Shown here: positions 1 to 7,317 of the stretch, piece after piece | Position numbering within the stretch: the first letter of the stretch is position 1 | Layout: each line of letters opens with the position of its first letter | Assembly (NCBI GenBank): GCA_024226935.1 | Contig: JAAELK010000435.1 | Span: 1-32,557, forward strand | Origin: Desulfobacteraceae bacterium | GTDB taxonomy: Bacteria > Desulfobacterota > Desulfobacteria > Desulfobacterales > Desulfobacteraceae | Direction of reading: 5' to 3' | DNA: 32,557 nt | Program-made: the position numbers and the translations under genes | The notes under the pieces: model-generated | Databases searched by the model: none | Seen by the model: only the letters and a program-made list of their open reading frames with translations | Told to the model about the DNA's origin: nothing

Positions 1-65
1 AACTCTGAAACAATTGGAGATACTTCTTCTTTAGACATTTTGAGGATTTGGCCTATGGTTTTCAT
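1..65 (-). CDS. 5' end of an unidentified gene, cut by the window edge
   Basis: An ATG at 65 opens a minus-strand frame with no stop down to base 1, giving 21 codons that start MKTIGQILKMSKEEVSPIVS. The stretch is too short to assign a family. No Shine-Dalgarno sequence precedes the ATG, but a near-consensus promoter ends only six bases upstream of it, which supports a real start and suggests leaderless translation. The second Met (codon 10) also lacks a ribosome-binding site. The call rests on the promoter and the open frame only. Confidence 0.45.
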   Translation of the reverse strand, partial: MKTIGQILKMSKEEVSPIVSE

Positions 66-71
66 GCACTG

Positions 72-100
72 AGTATAGTATAAAAAAAGGCCAATGTCTA
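72..100 (-). promoter_or_regulatory. Sigma-70-type promoter for the left-edge gene
   Basis: On the minus strand a -35 TAGACA (100-95) and a -10 TATACT (77-72) are separated by exactly 17 bases; each hexamer matches five of six consensus positions. The expected start of transcription, about seven bases past the -10, falls on the A of the ATG at 65. Confidence 0.6.
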
Positions 101-408
101 GATTTTATTTAAGATTTCCCCACATTTATTGAGAAGTTGCTGATTCTATATATCTTGCATTTTTTTTTATAGTTTGACAATGAAATCCAAATCAAGAACA
201 ACTTTTTTATCCGGCTAAGGCTGCAATATAAGATTATCATGATTTGTTTGGAAAAACTTCGATATTTTGCAAAAAACAGATTGCCACGCAGCTCCACCCT
301 GTCGGTTACATACCTTACAACTAAAAAAAAATTAGATGGTATTGCCCCATTTTTTAATGGGCGTAACAAATATTATTTATTTTTTTATAAGCAAAGACTT
401 TTTTTTGC

Positions 409-438
409 TTGACTGGAAGTATCCTTCTTCTCTATAGT
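409..438 (+). promoter_or_regulatory. Promoter of the liv operon
   Basis: TTGACT (409-414) and TATAGT (433-438) are separated by 18 bases and lie about 70 bases before the livK start, which has its own AGGGGAG ribosome-binding site at 496-502. The resulting leader would be around 60 nt. Confidence 0.55.
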
Positions 439-508
439 TTGCATTACTCATAATAGAAACTGCAATTATGCTGCACTAGAAGTTAACCTAAACCAAGGGG
501 AGAAAAAG

Positions 509-1627
509 ATGAAATCTATTTTCAAAGCGTTGGCAGTTGCTACACTATCGATGGCTATATTTGCCATACCCAGTTTCGCCGGTGATACAGTCAAACTTGG
601 TGTCGCCGGGGTTATTTCCGGCGATTTAGCACCCTATGGGATTTCGTCTGTAAGAGGGGTTGAAATTGCAATTGAAGATATCAATGCCAAGGGCGGTGTT
701 CTAGGCAAAAAAATCGAACTGCTGATCGGTGATGATGTGTGCAAACCTGAAATCGCTGTCAACATGGCAACCAAGCTGGTTTCCGACGGAGCCCAGATGA
801 TTGTCGGCCATGTCTGCTCAGGATGCACCATTGCGGCAAATAAAATCTATAAAGATGCCAATCTTCTAGTTGTATCTCCTGCCTCCACCAATGATTCCCT
901 GACATTGGATGGCGAACACCCCAATTTTTTTAGAACCATTGCCTATGATGGTGCCCAGGCGACCCTCATGACCAACTTTGCTAAAAATGAACTCAAGGCA
1001 AAAAAAGTTGCCTTGATCCACGACAAAGGAGATTATGGAAAAGGCCAGATGGACCTTGCAAGGGCAGCTTTTAAAAAACTGGGAGGAGTCGAAGTCGTAT
1101 TGTTTGAAGGAGTTACCACAGGTGCCGTTGATTTTAGCGCAATAGTTCAAAAAATAAAAAGATCAAAAGCCGATCTCACCATGTGGGGGGGATATCACTC
1201 TGATGCTTCTAAAATTGTTGGATTACTGAAAAAGAAACGGGTTAAAACCACTTTCTTTGGCGGTGACGGTATCATCGGTGCCAACTTCACCACATTGGCC
1301 GGCAAATATGCAGAGGGCGTATATGCAACAGGTCCCAACGATACATCCTCCAATCCCCTTTATCAAAAAATTGCCGCCAAACATATAAAAAAATATGGCG
1401 AAAAACCCGGAACATTCTTTTTTAACGCTTATACCTGCGTCCAGGCCCTTACCAAGGCAGCAGAGACAGCCGGAGCCGTTGACACAAACAAGATGGAGGC
1501 GGCCATGCATATAAATAAAATTAAGTCTCCTCTGGGAACCATTGGTTTTGATAAAAACGGAGACGTTGTAGGCGCAGGTTTTTCTGTCTACAAAGTCATC
1601 AATGGACAATATAAGCAGGTTAATTAA
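509..1627 (+). CDS. livK: Branched-chain amino acid-type ABC transporter, substrate-binding protein (LivK-like)
   Basis: This is a periplasmic type I binding protein that delivers ligand to the LivHM channel encoded just downstream. A Sec signal peptide with a hydrophobic core is visible at residues 5-24, with likely cleavage at SFA-GD. The mature start (VKLGVAGVISGDLAPYGI) and the VGHVCSGCT and SPASTNDSLT stretches are typical of the Leu/Ile/Val-binding family, and 372 residues is the usual length. The ATG has an AGGGGAG site six bases upstream. A hairpin follows the gene, so the binding protein may be made in excess over the permease. Ligand cannot be read from sequence: family members bind branched-chain or aromatic amino acids, amides, urea or aromatic acids, and the pad cluster nearby makes phenylalanine or an aromatic acid worth considering. 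Confidence 0.9.
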   Translation: MKSIFKALAVATLSMAIFAIPSFAGDTVKLGVAGVISGDLAPYGISSVRGVEIAIEDINAKGGVLGKKIELLIGDDVCKPEIAVNMATKLVSDGAQMIVGHVCSGCTIAANKIYKDANLLVVSPASTNDSLTLDGEHPNFFRTIAYDGAQATLMTNFAKNELKAKKVALIHDKGDYGKGQMDLARAAFKKLGGVEVVLFEGVTTGAVDFSAIVQKIKRSKADLTMWGGYHSDASKIVGLLKKKRVKTTFFGGDGIIGANFTTLAGKYAEGVYATGPNDTSSNPLYQKIAAKHIKKYGEKPGTFFFNAYTCVQALTKAAETAGAVDTNKMEAAMHINKIKSPLGTIGFDKNGDVVGAGFSVYKVINGQYKQVN

Positions 1628-1642
1628 TCGCTGATATTATAT

Positions 1643-1683
1643 AAAACAGGAGCATAATTCTTGAAATTCAAGTTCCTGTTTTT
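1643..1683 (+). terminator. Attenuator-like hairpin between livK and livH
   Basis: AAAACAGGA (1643-1651) pairs with TCCTGTTTT (1674-1682), and an inner arm CTTG/CAAG (1660-1663 with 1669-1672) extends the structure. The 3' arm runs into five T's ending at 1683. Because livHMGF has no obvious strong promoter of its own, this is more likely a partial terminator than an operon end. Confidence 0.55.
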
Positions 1684-1826
1684 ACAAATATCAGATCTAT
1701 TTTAGCTTAATAACGGCCATGGGCCGCCAAGAAAGTTCCATCGGCTTGCCCACAACAAAATATGAGAAAATTCGATAAGTATATTGATTCTTTCATATAA
1801 AAGTATAGGAGTTGAAATTAATTAAT

Positions 1827-2810
1827 ATGCGCTGGATTAATATAACTTTAGGTTTGATCTTCACCGGGGTTTTAGGCTTTTGGGGTACAAGAGAAGTAAT
1901 TTCCGACCCCGTCTATTTTCTGGAACTGCTTTTAGGAGGAATCACAAGGGGCAGCATCTATGCCCTGATCGCCCTTGGATACACAATGGTATACGGAATT
2001 ATCCAGTTAATCAACTTTGCCCATGGCGAAATCTATATGATTGGTGCCATGACAGCCCTTATTGTTGCCAGCGTGATGGGTCTTTGGGGATGGAACTCTG
2101 CTGTAATTGCAATTCTTGCCGTTGTTTTTGCCATAGTATATTCTTGTGCCTATGGCTTTACCGTTGAAAAAATAGCATATAAACCCCTGAGAAATGCCCC
2201 CAGACTATCGGCCCTGATTTCTGCCATCGGAATGAGTCTATTCCTTCAAAACTATGTCATGCTTGCCCAGACCCCGGAATTTCTACCCTTTAAAAGTCTG
2301 ATTCCCGATTTTTTATTCTGGGAACCCTATGCACATATTATCACCTCCGTTGAATTAAGCATTATCATCGTAACTATCATCGTCATGATCCTTCTAGGAA
2401 TACTTATCAAATTTACCACCATAGGCAAGGCCATGCGAGCCACGGCCCAGGACAAAGTCATGGCAGCGCTTTTAGGTATCAATGTCAACCAGGTAATCTC
2501 AACCACCTTTGTGGTGGGATCGGCCACAGCTGCCATCGGCGGGGTATTGATCGCCTGCCACGTGGGACAGATAAACTTTTTCATAGGCTTTCTTGCCGGA
2601 CTCAAGGCATTTATCGCAGCAGTACTGGGCGGGATTGGTTCGGTTCCAGGAGCGGTACTTGGCAGCCTTGTCCTGGGAATTTCAGAAAGCTTTTTTACCG
2701 GCTATTTTTGGAGCGAGTATGAAGATGTGTTTGCCTTCAGTATTCTCGTTATTATTCTAATCTTCAGACCATCAGGCATACTTGGTAAACACGAGACCCA
2801 AAAAGTTTAA
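1827..2810 (+). CDS. livH: Branched-chain amino acid-type ABC transporter permease (LivH-like)
   Basis: This inner-membrane permease forms the translocation channel with LivM. Multiple hydrophobic segments are visible. The stretch ALGYTMVYGIIQLINFAHGE is the classic LivH signature, and GGIGSVPGAVLGSLVLGISE is the cytoplasmic loop that contacts the ATPases. I start the gene at ATG 1827 (MRWINITLGL). An in-frame TTG at 1812 directly abuts the GGAG site (1808-1811) and would leave no spacing, while the ATG lies about 15 bases from it, which is long but possible. The product is 327 residues; the extra N-terminal hydrophobic segment before the core is a little longer than in E. coli LivH. It lies about 200 bases after livK and 27 before livM. 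Confidence 0.9.
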   Translation: MRWINITLGLIFTGVLGFWGTREVISDPVYFLELLLGGITRGSIYALIALGYTMVYGIIQLINFAHGEIYMIGAMTALIVASVMGLWGWNSAVIAILAVVFAIVYSCAYGFTVEKIAYKPLRNAPRLSALISAIGMSLFLQNYVMLAQTPEFLPFKSLIPDFLFWEPYAHIITSVELSIIIVTIIVMILLGILIKFTTIGKAMRATAQDKVMAALLGINVNQVISTTFVVGSATAAIGGVLIACHVGQINFFIGFLAGLKAFIAAVLGGIGSVPGAVLGSLVLGISESFFTGYFWSEYEDVFAFSILVIILIFRPSGILGKHETQKV

Positions 2811-2837
2811 TCTTAAATTATTAAGAAAAAGAAGATT

Positions 2838-4040
2838 ATGGTTACAAAAAAAGAGATCAAACAGGCATTTTTCATTGCTCTATGGTTCATGGTACTGACC
2901 TTCCCCATCATGGTCATCAAAGTAAATACCATAAAAAACATTGTCATTTTCAGGTGGAATTATCTTTTCTGGATCGGTATCGGCACTTTTTTTGCGGCTC
3001 TGACCTGGAACTATTTTTTACAACTAAAAGAAAACAAACAAAAAACAGAGACTTCCGATGATATTCCCCTGGTTCACAAACTCCTCCAAAACGCCCGGTT
3101 CAAAATACCATTTCTAATAGTCCTTGCCATCTTTTTTCTGGTCTATCCCTTTATTTTCCCCATGTATCATACCAGCATCATGATATCGGCCCTGGTATAT
3201 GTAATGCTGGGATTGGGCTTGAACATCGTTGTCGGACTTGCAGGTCTTTTAGATCTGGGATACGTGGCTTTTTACTGCGTGGGAGCCTATGCCTATGCCC
3301 TCTTGAATTTACATTTCGGAGTCAGTTTTTGGTTGGCACTACCCATTTCAGCAGTTTTAGGATTTTTATTCGGCACCCTTCTGGGATATCCGGTACTTCG
3401 ATTAAGAGGGGATTACCTGGCCATTGTCACCCTGGGTTTTGGTGAAATTATCCGGATAATAATGGAAAACTGGGATAGTTTTTCCAATGGCCCCCGGGGA
3501 ATCGCCAATATTCCGCCACCAAGTTTATTTAATATCGACCTGAATCAGCATAATACAGTTATCTATATCTATTTTATAGTTATAGCACTTGTACTTATGA
3601 CCATTTTTTTTGTGGCCCGATTGGAAGATTCCAGAATAGGACGTGCCTGGATCGCTCTGCGGGATGATGAAATTGCCTGCCAGGCCATGGGCATCAGCAA
3701 AGTAAAAACCAAATTGACAGCCTTTGCCCTGGGAGCCACCTGGGCAAGCATTGGTGGTGTGGTCTTTGCGGCCAAGACCTCCTACATCAACCCCATGTCC
3801 TTTACAATATGGGAGTCCATCACCATCTTGTCCGTGGTGGTAATCGGCGGAATGGGATCTGCCATCGGCGTTATAGCAGGGGCCTTTGTACTCATTTTGC
3901 TCCCTGAATACCTGCGGGCGGTGGCCGAATACAGAATGCTGGTATTTGGCGCCCTGCAGGTCATTGTCATGGTATTCAAACCCGAAGGACTGATTAAAGG
4001 CGTCCGAAAAATATATAAATTTAAAAAAGTAGAAGAATAA
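2838..4040 (+). CDS. livM: Branched-chain amino acid-type ABC transporter permease (LivM-like)
   Basis: This is the second channel subunit of the importer. After about 100 residues with two extra hydrophobic segments, the protein carries the LivM core: MLGLGLNIVVGLAGLLDLGY, then GDYLAIVTLGFGEIIRI, then the NGPRGIANIP loop and the coupling loop ALRDDEIACQAMGI. At 400 residues it is close to the length of E. coli LivM, which also has an N-terminal extension. The ATG at 2838 follows an AAGAAAAAGAAG purine tract. The gene is tightly followed by livG, four bases after its stop, so co-translation is likely. Confidence 0.9.
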   Translation: MVTKKEIKQAFFIALWFMVLTFPIMVIKVNTIKNIVIFRWNYLFWIGIGTFFAALTWNYFLQLKENKQKTETSDDIPLVHKLLQNARFKIPFLIVLAIFFLVYPFIFPMYHTSIMISALVYVMLGLGLNIVVGLAGLLDLGYVAFYCVGAYAYALLNLHFGVSFWLALPISAVLGFLFGTLLGYPVLRLRGDYLAIVTLGFGEIIRIIMENWDSFSNGPRGIANIPPPSLFNIDLNQHNTVIYIYFIVIALVLMTIFFVARLEDSRIGRAWIALRDDEIACQAMGISKVKTKLTAFALGATWASIGGVVFAAKTSYINPMSFTIWESITILSVVVIGGMGSAIGVIAGAFVLILLPEYLRAVAEYRMLVFGALQVIVMVFKPEGLIKGVRKIYKFKKVEE

Positions 4041-4044
4041 ATTA

Positions 4045-4836
4045 ATGGAACCGATACTCAATGTAGAAAATCTCACCATGATCTTCGGGGGGCTTAAGGC
4101 CCTGAATAATGTTAATATTACCATTGAACAAGGACAGATAGCAGCACTCATAGGCCCCAATGGGGCCGGGAAAACTACATTTTTCAATTGTATCACAGGT
4201 ATTTACGAACCCACGACGGGAGATGTAACCATCACACCTCCCGGCAAATCCTCCCAGAGTCTGAAAGGCCTCAAGCCCAATCAGGTCACGCAAAAAGGAC
4301 TTGCCAGAACATTCCAGAATATCCGTCTCTTCCAAGGCATGACCGTGCTGGAAAATGTAATGATCGGGCGGCATTGTAGAATGAAGGCAGGAATTTTTGG
4401 AGCATTGTTTCACACCCATGCCCAAAAAAATGAAGAAAAAAAAGCAATCTATGACAGTTATGAAATCCTTGAAAAAATTGGTCTGGAACAATATGTCAAT
4501 GAGATGGCAAAAAATTTACCCTATGGTGCCCAACGCCGTCTTGAAATTGCCCGGGCCCTTGCCACCGATCCCTTTCTCCTCTTACTGGATGAACCGGCAG
4601 CCGGCATGAATCCCCAGGAAACAAAAGAACTGGATGATCTGATCATCTGGCTGCGGGACAACGAGAATCTTTCCATCTTATTGATTGAACATGACATGAA
4701 ACTTGTCATGAGTCTTTCCGACAAAATCCATGTGGTGGATTACGGTAAAAAAATTGCGCAGGGCAATCCGGAAGAAGTAAAATCCAATCCGGAAGTCATC
4801 AAAGCCTATCTGGGAGATGAATCTGAAGATGCTTAA
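4045..4836 (+). CDS. livG: ABC transporter ATP-binding protein (LivG-like)
   Basis: This cytoplasmic ATPase powers LivHM. Walker A is GPNGAGKTT near residue 35, and the Q-loop region reads GLARTFQNIRLFQGMTVLENV, which is typical of LivG. The signature segment is degenerate (LPYGAQRRLEIARAL), as is normal for this family, followed by Walker B LLLLDEPAAGMNP and the switch His in LIEHDM. The length of 263 residues is standard. The C-terminal end overlaps the start of livF, which argues for translational coupling. Confidence 0.92.
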   Translation: MEPILNVENLTMIFGGLKALNNVNITIEQGQIAALIGPNGAGKTTFFNCITGIYEPTTGDVTITPPGKSSQSLKGLKPNQVTQKGLARTFQNIRLFQGMTVLENVMIGRHCRMKAGIFGALFHTHAQKNEEKKAIYDSYEILEKIGLEQYVNEMAKNLPYGAQRRLEIARALATDPFLLLLDEPAAGMNPQETKELDDLIIWLRDNENLSILLIEHDMKLVMSLSDKIHVVDYGKKIAQGNPEEVKSNPEVIKAYLGDESEDA

Positions 4837-5536
4837 ATTAAAAGATATACATACCTATTATGGAAATATCCATGCCCTGAAAGGAATCAGCATTGAGGTG
4901 TCCAAAGGAGAAGTCATCTCCTTGATCGGTGCCAACGGAGCAGGAAAATCAACCACCCTGATGACCACCTCGGGAGTGGTCCCTGCCAAAAGAGGCAGTA
5001 TCGAATTTGAAGGCCGCGATATTACCCACCTGCCCCCGGATAAAATTGTTAAAATGGGTATCTGCCAGGTCCCGGAAGGTCGCAGAATTTTCCCCTACCT
5101 TACTGTGGCGGAAAACCTGGATATGGGTGCATTCCTACGCAAGGATACTGCTCAAATCAAATCAGATCTGGATTACGTATATGATCTTTTCCCCATCCTT
5201 GCCAGCAGGTGTAACCAGACCGGAGGAACCCTGAGCGGTGGTGAACAGCAGATGTTGGCCATTTCAAGGGCACTTATGTGTCGGCCAAAGATGCTACTCT
5301 TGGATGAACCCTCCCTGGGCCTTGCTCCCATTATTATAAAGCAGATCTTTAGTATTATTAAAAAGATTAATGAGGAACATAACACGACCATATTTATTGT
5401 GGAACAAAATGCCAATCTCGCTCTCAAGGCAGCCCACCGGGGGTATGTCATGGAAAACGGGGTGATCACCATGACCGATACCGGCGAAAACCTGCGAACC
5501 AACGAGGATATAAAAAAAGCATATCTGGGAATTTAG
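4829..5536 (+). CDS. livF: ABC transporter ATP-binding protein (LivF-like)
   Basis: This is the second ATPase of the importer. Walker A (GANGAGKST), signature (LSGGEQQMLAISRAL), Walker B (LLLDEPSLGLAP) and switch His region (IFIVEQNANLAL) are all intact, and CQVPEGRRIFPYLTVAENL is a LivF hallmark. I chose ATG 4829 (MLKLKDIHTYYG), which leaves 12 bases after GGGAG at 4812-4816. The upstream ATG at 4817 touches that site directly. The start therefore lies inside the last codons of livG. The operon ends with a strong terminator 13 bases after the stop. Confidence 0.92.
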   Translation: MLKLKDIHTYYGNIHALKGISIEVSKGEVISLIGANGAGKSTTLMTTSGVVPAKRGSIEFEGRDITHLPPDKIVKMGICQVPEGRRIFPYLTVAENLDMGAFLRKDTAQIKSDLDYVYDLFPILASRCNQTGGTLSGGEQQMLAISRALMCRPKMLLLDEPSLGLAPIIIKQIFSIIKKINEEHNTTIFIVEQNANLALKAAHRGYVMENGVITMTDTGENLRTNEDIKKAYLGI

Positions 5537-5548
5537 AAGATAAAACTT

Positions 5549-5580
5549 AAAATGCACCTATTCATCAGGTGCATTTTTTT
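5549..5580 (+). terminator. Rho-independent terminator of the liv operon
   Basis: AAAATGCACCT (5549-5559) pairs perfectly with AGGTGCATTTT (5567-5577) around a 7-base loop, and the 3' arm continues as an unbroken T run to at least 5580. It could also work from the minus strand, because the 5' arm is flanked by A's, and so may serve the convergent acetyltransferase gene. Confidence 0.85.
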
Positions 5581-5644
5581 TACCCATTGGGGCAATTCGA
5601 CCGGATACGCCTCGCTGTTTACAGCAAAGAACATCCATATAAAA

Positions 5645-6097
5645 TCAAAGATCTTTTTTCAGATTAATAAACTCGCTGCGCTTAAACCCGAGTTTTTTGA
5701 AAAAGGAAAGCAGATCAATGGAATCCCAGACCACCGAGGAATAGATTGATTTCACCCCGTCTTCCTTATAGATAGCAAAGATCCTGTCGGCAAGCTTAAT
5801 ACCAAGACCCTTTCCCATATAATCGGGATGGACACCAAAGGATACAATCCATGCACTTTTCCCAATACCAAAACCCGCGTAGAGGGTGGTGGACAGCATA
5901 TATGCTACCACCTGGCCGTCAACTTCGGCTAGAAGACTTGTTTTACCTCCAGCGATCGAAACATGCTGTTCAACCAATTTTTGGAAATCAACCACGGCAT
6001 CTTCATCGGAAATGGCAATTCGTATATCCTGAATGGCTTGTGTATCTTCCAACCTGATTTCCCTTATGCTGACACTTTCTTCCACAAGACTCTCCAT
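5645..6097 (-). CDS. GNAT-family N-acetyltransferase
   Basis: This is a 150-residue single-domain GNAT protein. IREIRLEDTQAIQDIRIAI is the usual first strand and helix. AWIVSFGVHPDYMGKGLGIKL is the acetyl-CoA-binding motif A (V-x-P-x-x-x-G-x-G-x-G-x). SFFKKLGFKRSEF near the C-terminus is the conserved FYxKxGF-like motif. The acceptor cannot be predicted. The start lies two bases after the stop of the DUF2080-like gene, so the two are probably co-transcribed and coupled. Confidence 0.8.
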   Translation of the reverse strand: MESLVEESVSIREIRLEDTQAIQDIRIAISDEDAVVDFQKLVEQHVSIAGGKTSLLAEVDGQVVAYMLSTTLYAGFGIGKSAWIVSFGVHPDYMGKGLGIKLADRIFAIYKEDGVKSIYSSVVWDSIDLLSFFKKLGFKRSEFINLKKDL

Positions 6098-6099
6098 TC

Positions 6100-6282
6100 T
6101 TATTCTATTTTTATGATTTTCACCGTGTGCCCAACCCAGTTAGGAGGAAGATAGATCCTTCCGCTATTGCCCGAGGACTTGACCTCTTTTTCGATCATTT
6201 CCTCTCCATAGACCTCAAATTTCACCTTGGCCTGGGGATTATATTTTTTATCTGAACGCTTATCTTTTTTATTATCAACCAT
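6100..6282 (-). CDS. Small DUF2080-like (transposon-associated family) protein
   Basis: The 60-residue basic protein has a charged N-terminal tail and a C-terminal module of the form EKEVKSSGNSGRIYLPPNWV followed by GHTVKIIKIE. That SGNSGR-(I/V)YLP-xxWxG-xxVK pattern is the one I associate with DUF2080, small proteins often called putative transposon-encoded and best known from archaea; its beta-strand layout recalls AbrB/SpoVT-type DNA-binding swapped hairpins. No transposase lies nearby. It is preceded by a TAGGA ribosome-binding site and abuts the acetyltransferase gene. DNA binding, perhaps autoregulation of the pair, is inference. Confidence 0.6.
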   Translation of the reverse strand: MVDNKKDKRSDKKYNPQAKVKFEVYGEEMIEKEVKSSGNSGRIYLPPNWVGHTVKIIKIE

Positions 6283-6405
6283 ATAACATCCTATTTTTAC
6301 AAAAACTCATTTTTGACATTTTTTTTAACAAGAGTCAATTTTTTTAGTATAAATCACTTTATCAGCAGAAAATTTGATGCTCTAAACAAGACATTTCTTC
6401 AATTG

Positions 6406-7311
6406 TTAAAACAATGGTTTATACACAGCACTTTTCATGATGGTGTAACGCAGGGCCAGATCCCCGACCAGCACAGCTATCAACCTTAAAAAAAGCAAGA
6501 ATCCGTTAATGTTTCCTTCCCACATGATCAAAATCAACAATGCGGGAATTACAAGACCAACCCCCCCGACTCCGATATAAAAAATTTGGGACAATTTTCC
6601 TTTAAGTTGTATCACAATGGACTCTTTGGCAATTTTATCAGCATGATAAGTTCCCCATACATAAAGCAGGACACAGATCAGATAGATCAGAAAAAACACT
6701 TTGGCCCAGACTTCCATACCGGAAGCTAACACCCCGCTCCCCCCCATTACAAACATCATCTGCAACAATTGGCTGCCAACCCAGATTCCTGAAATCAGAG
6801 AAAGGGGCAGCACCATGGTGGAACTCCATGCAGGAAGGGCTCTTATCACATTCATGGTGACAAACCCATGGGAAATGATCAACAGACATAAAATTCCCAT
6901 GATAAAATTAAACACGATATTAAACCCACCCTGGCTGGTCATCTGGAAAAATCCCAACAGGGCAAAAATACCGATGATCCAGACTCCTCTGGACAATTCC
7001 GAAGTGTTTGGTTTCATTATCATCCGCCAGGCCCTGAAAGGATTACCAAGATACAAAACATGGATAGTACCGCCGAGAATCAGGGTGATAAGCCAGCCCA
7101 AAATAATACCAGGACGGTATTCATGAAAAAGAGACATAAAATAAAGGCCAGCACCAATTTCAGAAGAAAAAAAAGCCAGCCACAAAAAGAGACCCTTATC
7201 ATCGATCCACTGGGTTTGAGCAGTTGGACGCACCATCCATTCATAGGGTTTTAACCCGGTACCGTCGGAGGGAAACATATTTTTTTCAAGATCATCAATT
7301 TTATCTTTCAT
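6406..7311 (-). CDS. padD: Phenylacetyl-CoA:acceptor oxidoreductase, membrane subunit (NrfD/PsrC family)
   Basis: This integral membrane subunit should anchor PadBC and hand electrons to menaquinone. The 301-residue protein has a 40-residue hydrophilic N-terminus, then about eight hydrophobic helices. FFSSEIGAGLYFMSLF and GGTIHVLYLGNPFRAWRMI are NrfD/PsrC-type sequences. It contains no haem or Fe-S motif. The start has a GGGGAGG site and lies six bases after the padB stop, and the order padC-padB-padD matches a three-subunit complex. Thauera aromatica PadBCD is a membrane-bound Mo/Fe-S enzyme with one large and two smaller subunits. The alternative is a polysulfide- or thiosulfate-reductase-like complex, made less likely by the cytoplasmic type of PadB and the adjoining phenylglyoxylate genes. 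Confidence 0.72.
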   Translation of the reverse strand: MKDKIDDLEKNMFPSDGTGLKPYEWMVRPTAQTQWIDDKGLFLWLAFFSSEIGAGLYFMSLFHEYRPGIILGWLITLILGGTIHVLYLGNPFRAWRMIMKPNTSELSRGVWIIGIFALLGFFQMTSQGGFNIVFNFIMGILCLLIISHGFVTMNVIRALPAWSSTMVLPLSLISGIWVGSQLLQMMFVMGGSGVLASGMEVWAKVFFLIYLICVLLYVWGTYHADKIAKESIVIQLKGKLSQIFYIGVGGVGLVIPALLILIMWEGNINGFLLFLRLIAVLVGDLALRYTIMKSAVYKPLF

Positions 7312-7317
7312 CCTAGT

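Larger units (their letters stand above)
66..508. other. AT-rich divergent intergenic region
   Basis: About 440 bases separate the left-edge gene from livK. It holds the minus-strand promoter at 72-100 and the livK promoter at 409-438. A small hairpin, CCCATT (346-351) with AATGGG (356-361), lies between them. Nothing else convincing is seen. The only longish frame (109-369, minus) has a TTG start and no ribosome-binding site. Confidence 0.6.

Noticed and set aside
109-369. 86-codon minus-strand frame in the left intergenic region
   Set aside because: TTG start, no ribosome-binding site, lies in very AT-rich DNA and reads as a random basic peptide; promoters on both sides explain the region better.
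3525-4196. 223-codon minus-strand frame across livM and livG
   Set aside because: It is antisense to two clearly coding genes with intact motifs and has no homology-like features.
5552-5749. 65-codon plus-strand frame after the liv operon
   Set aside because: It begins inside the terminator stem and overlaps the acetyltransferase gene on the other strand.
6100-6282. An insertion sequence or transposon around the DUF2080-like gene
   Set aside because: No transposase, terminal inverted repeats or target duplication could be found nearby.
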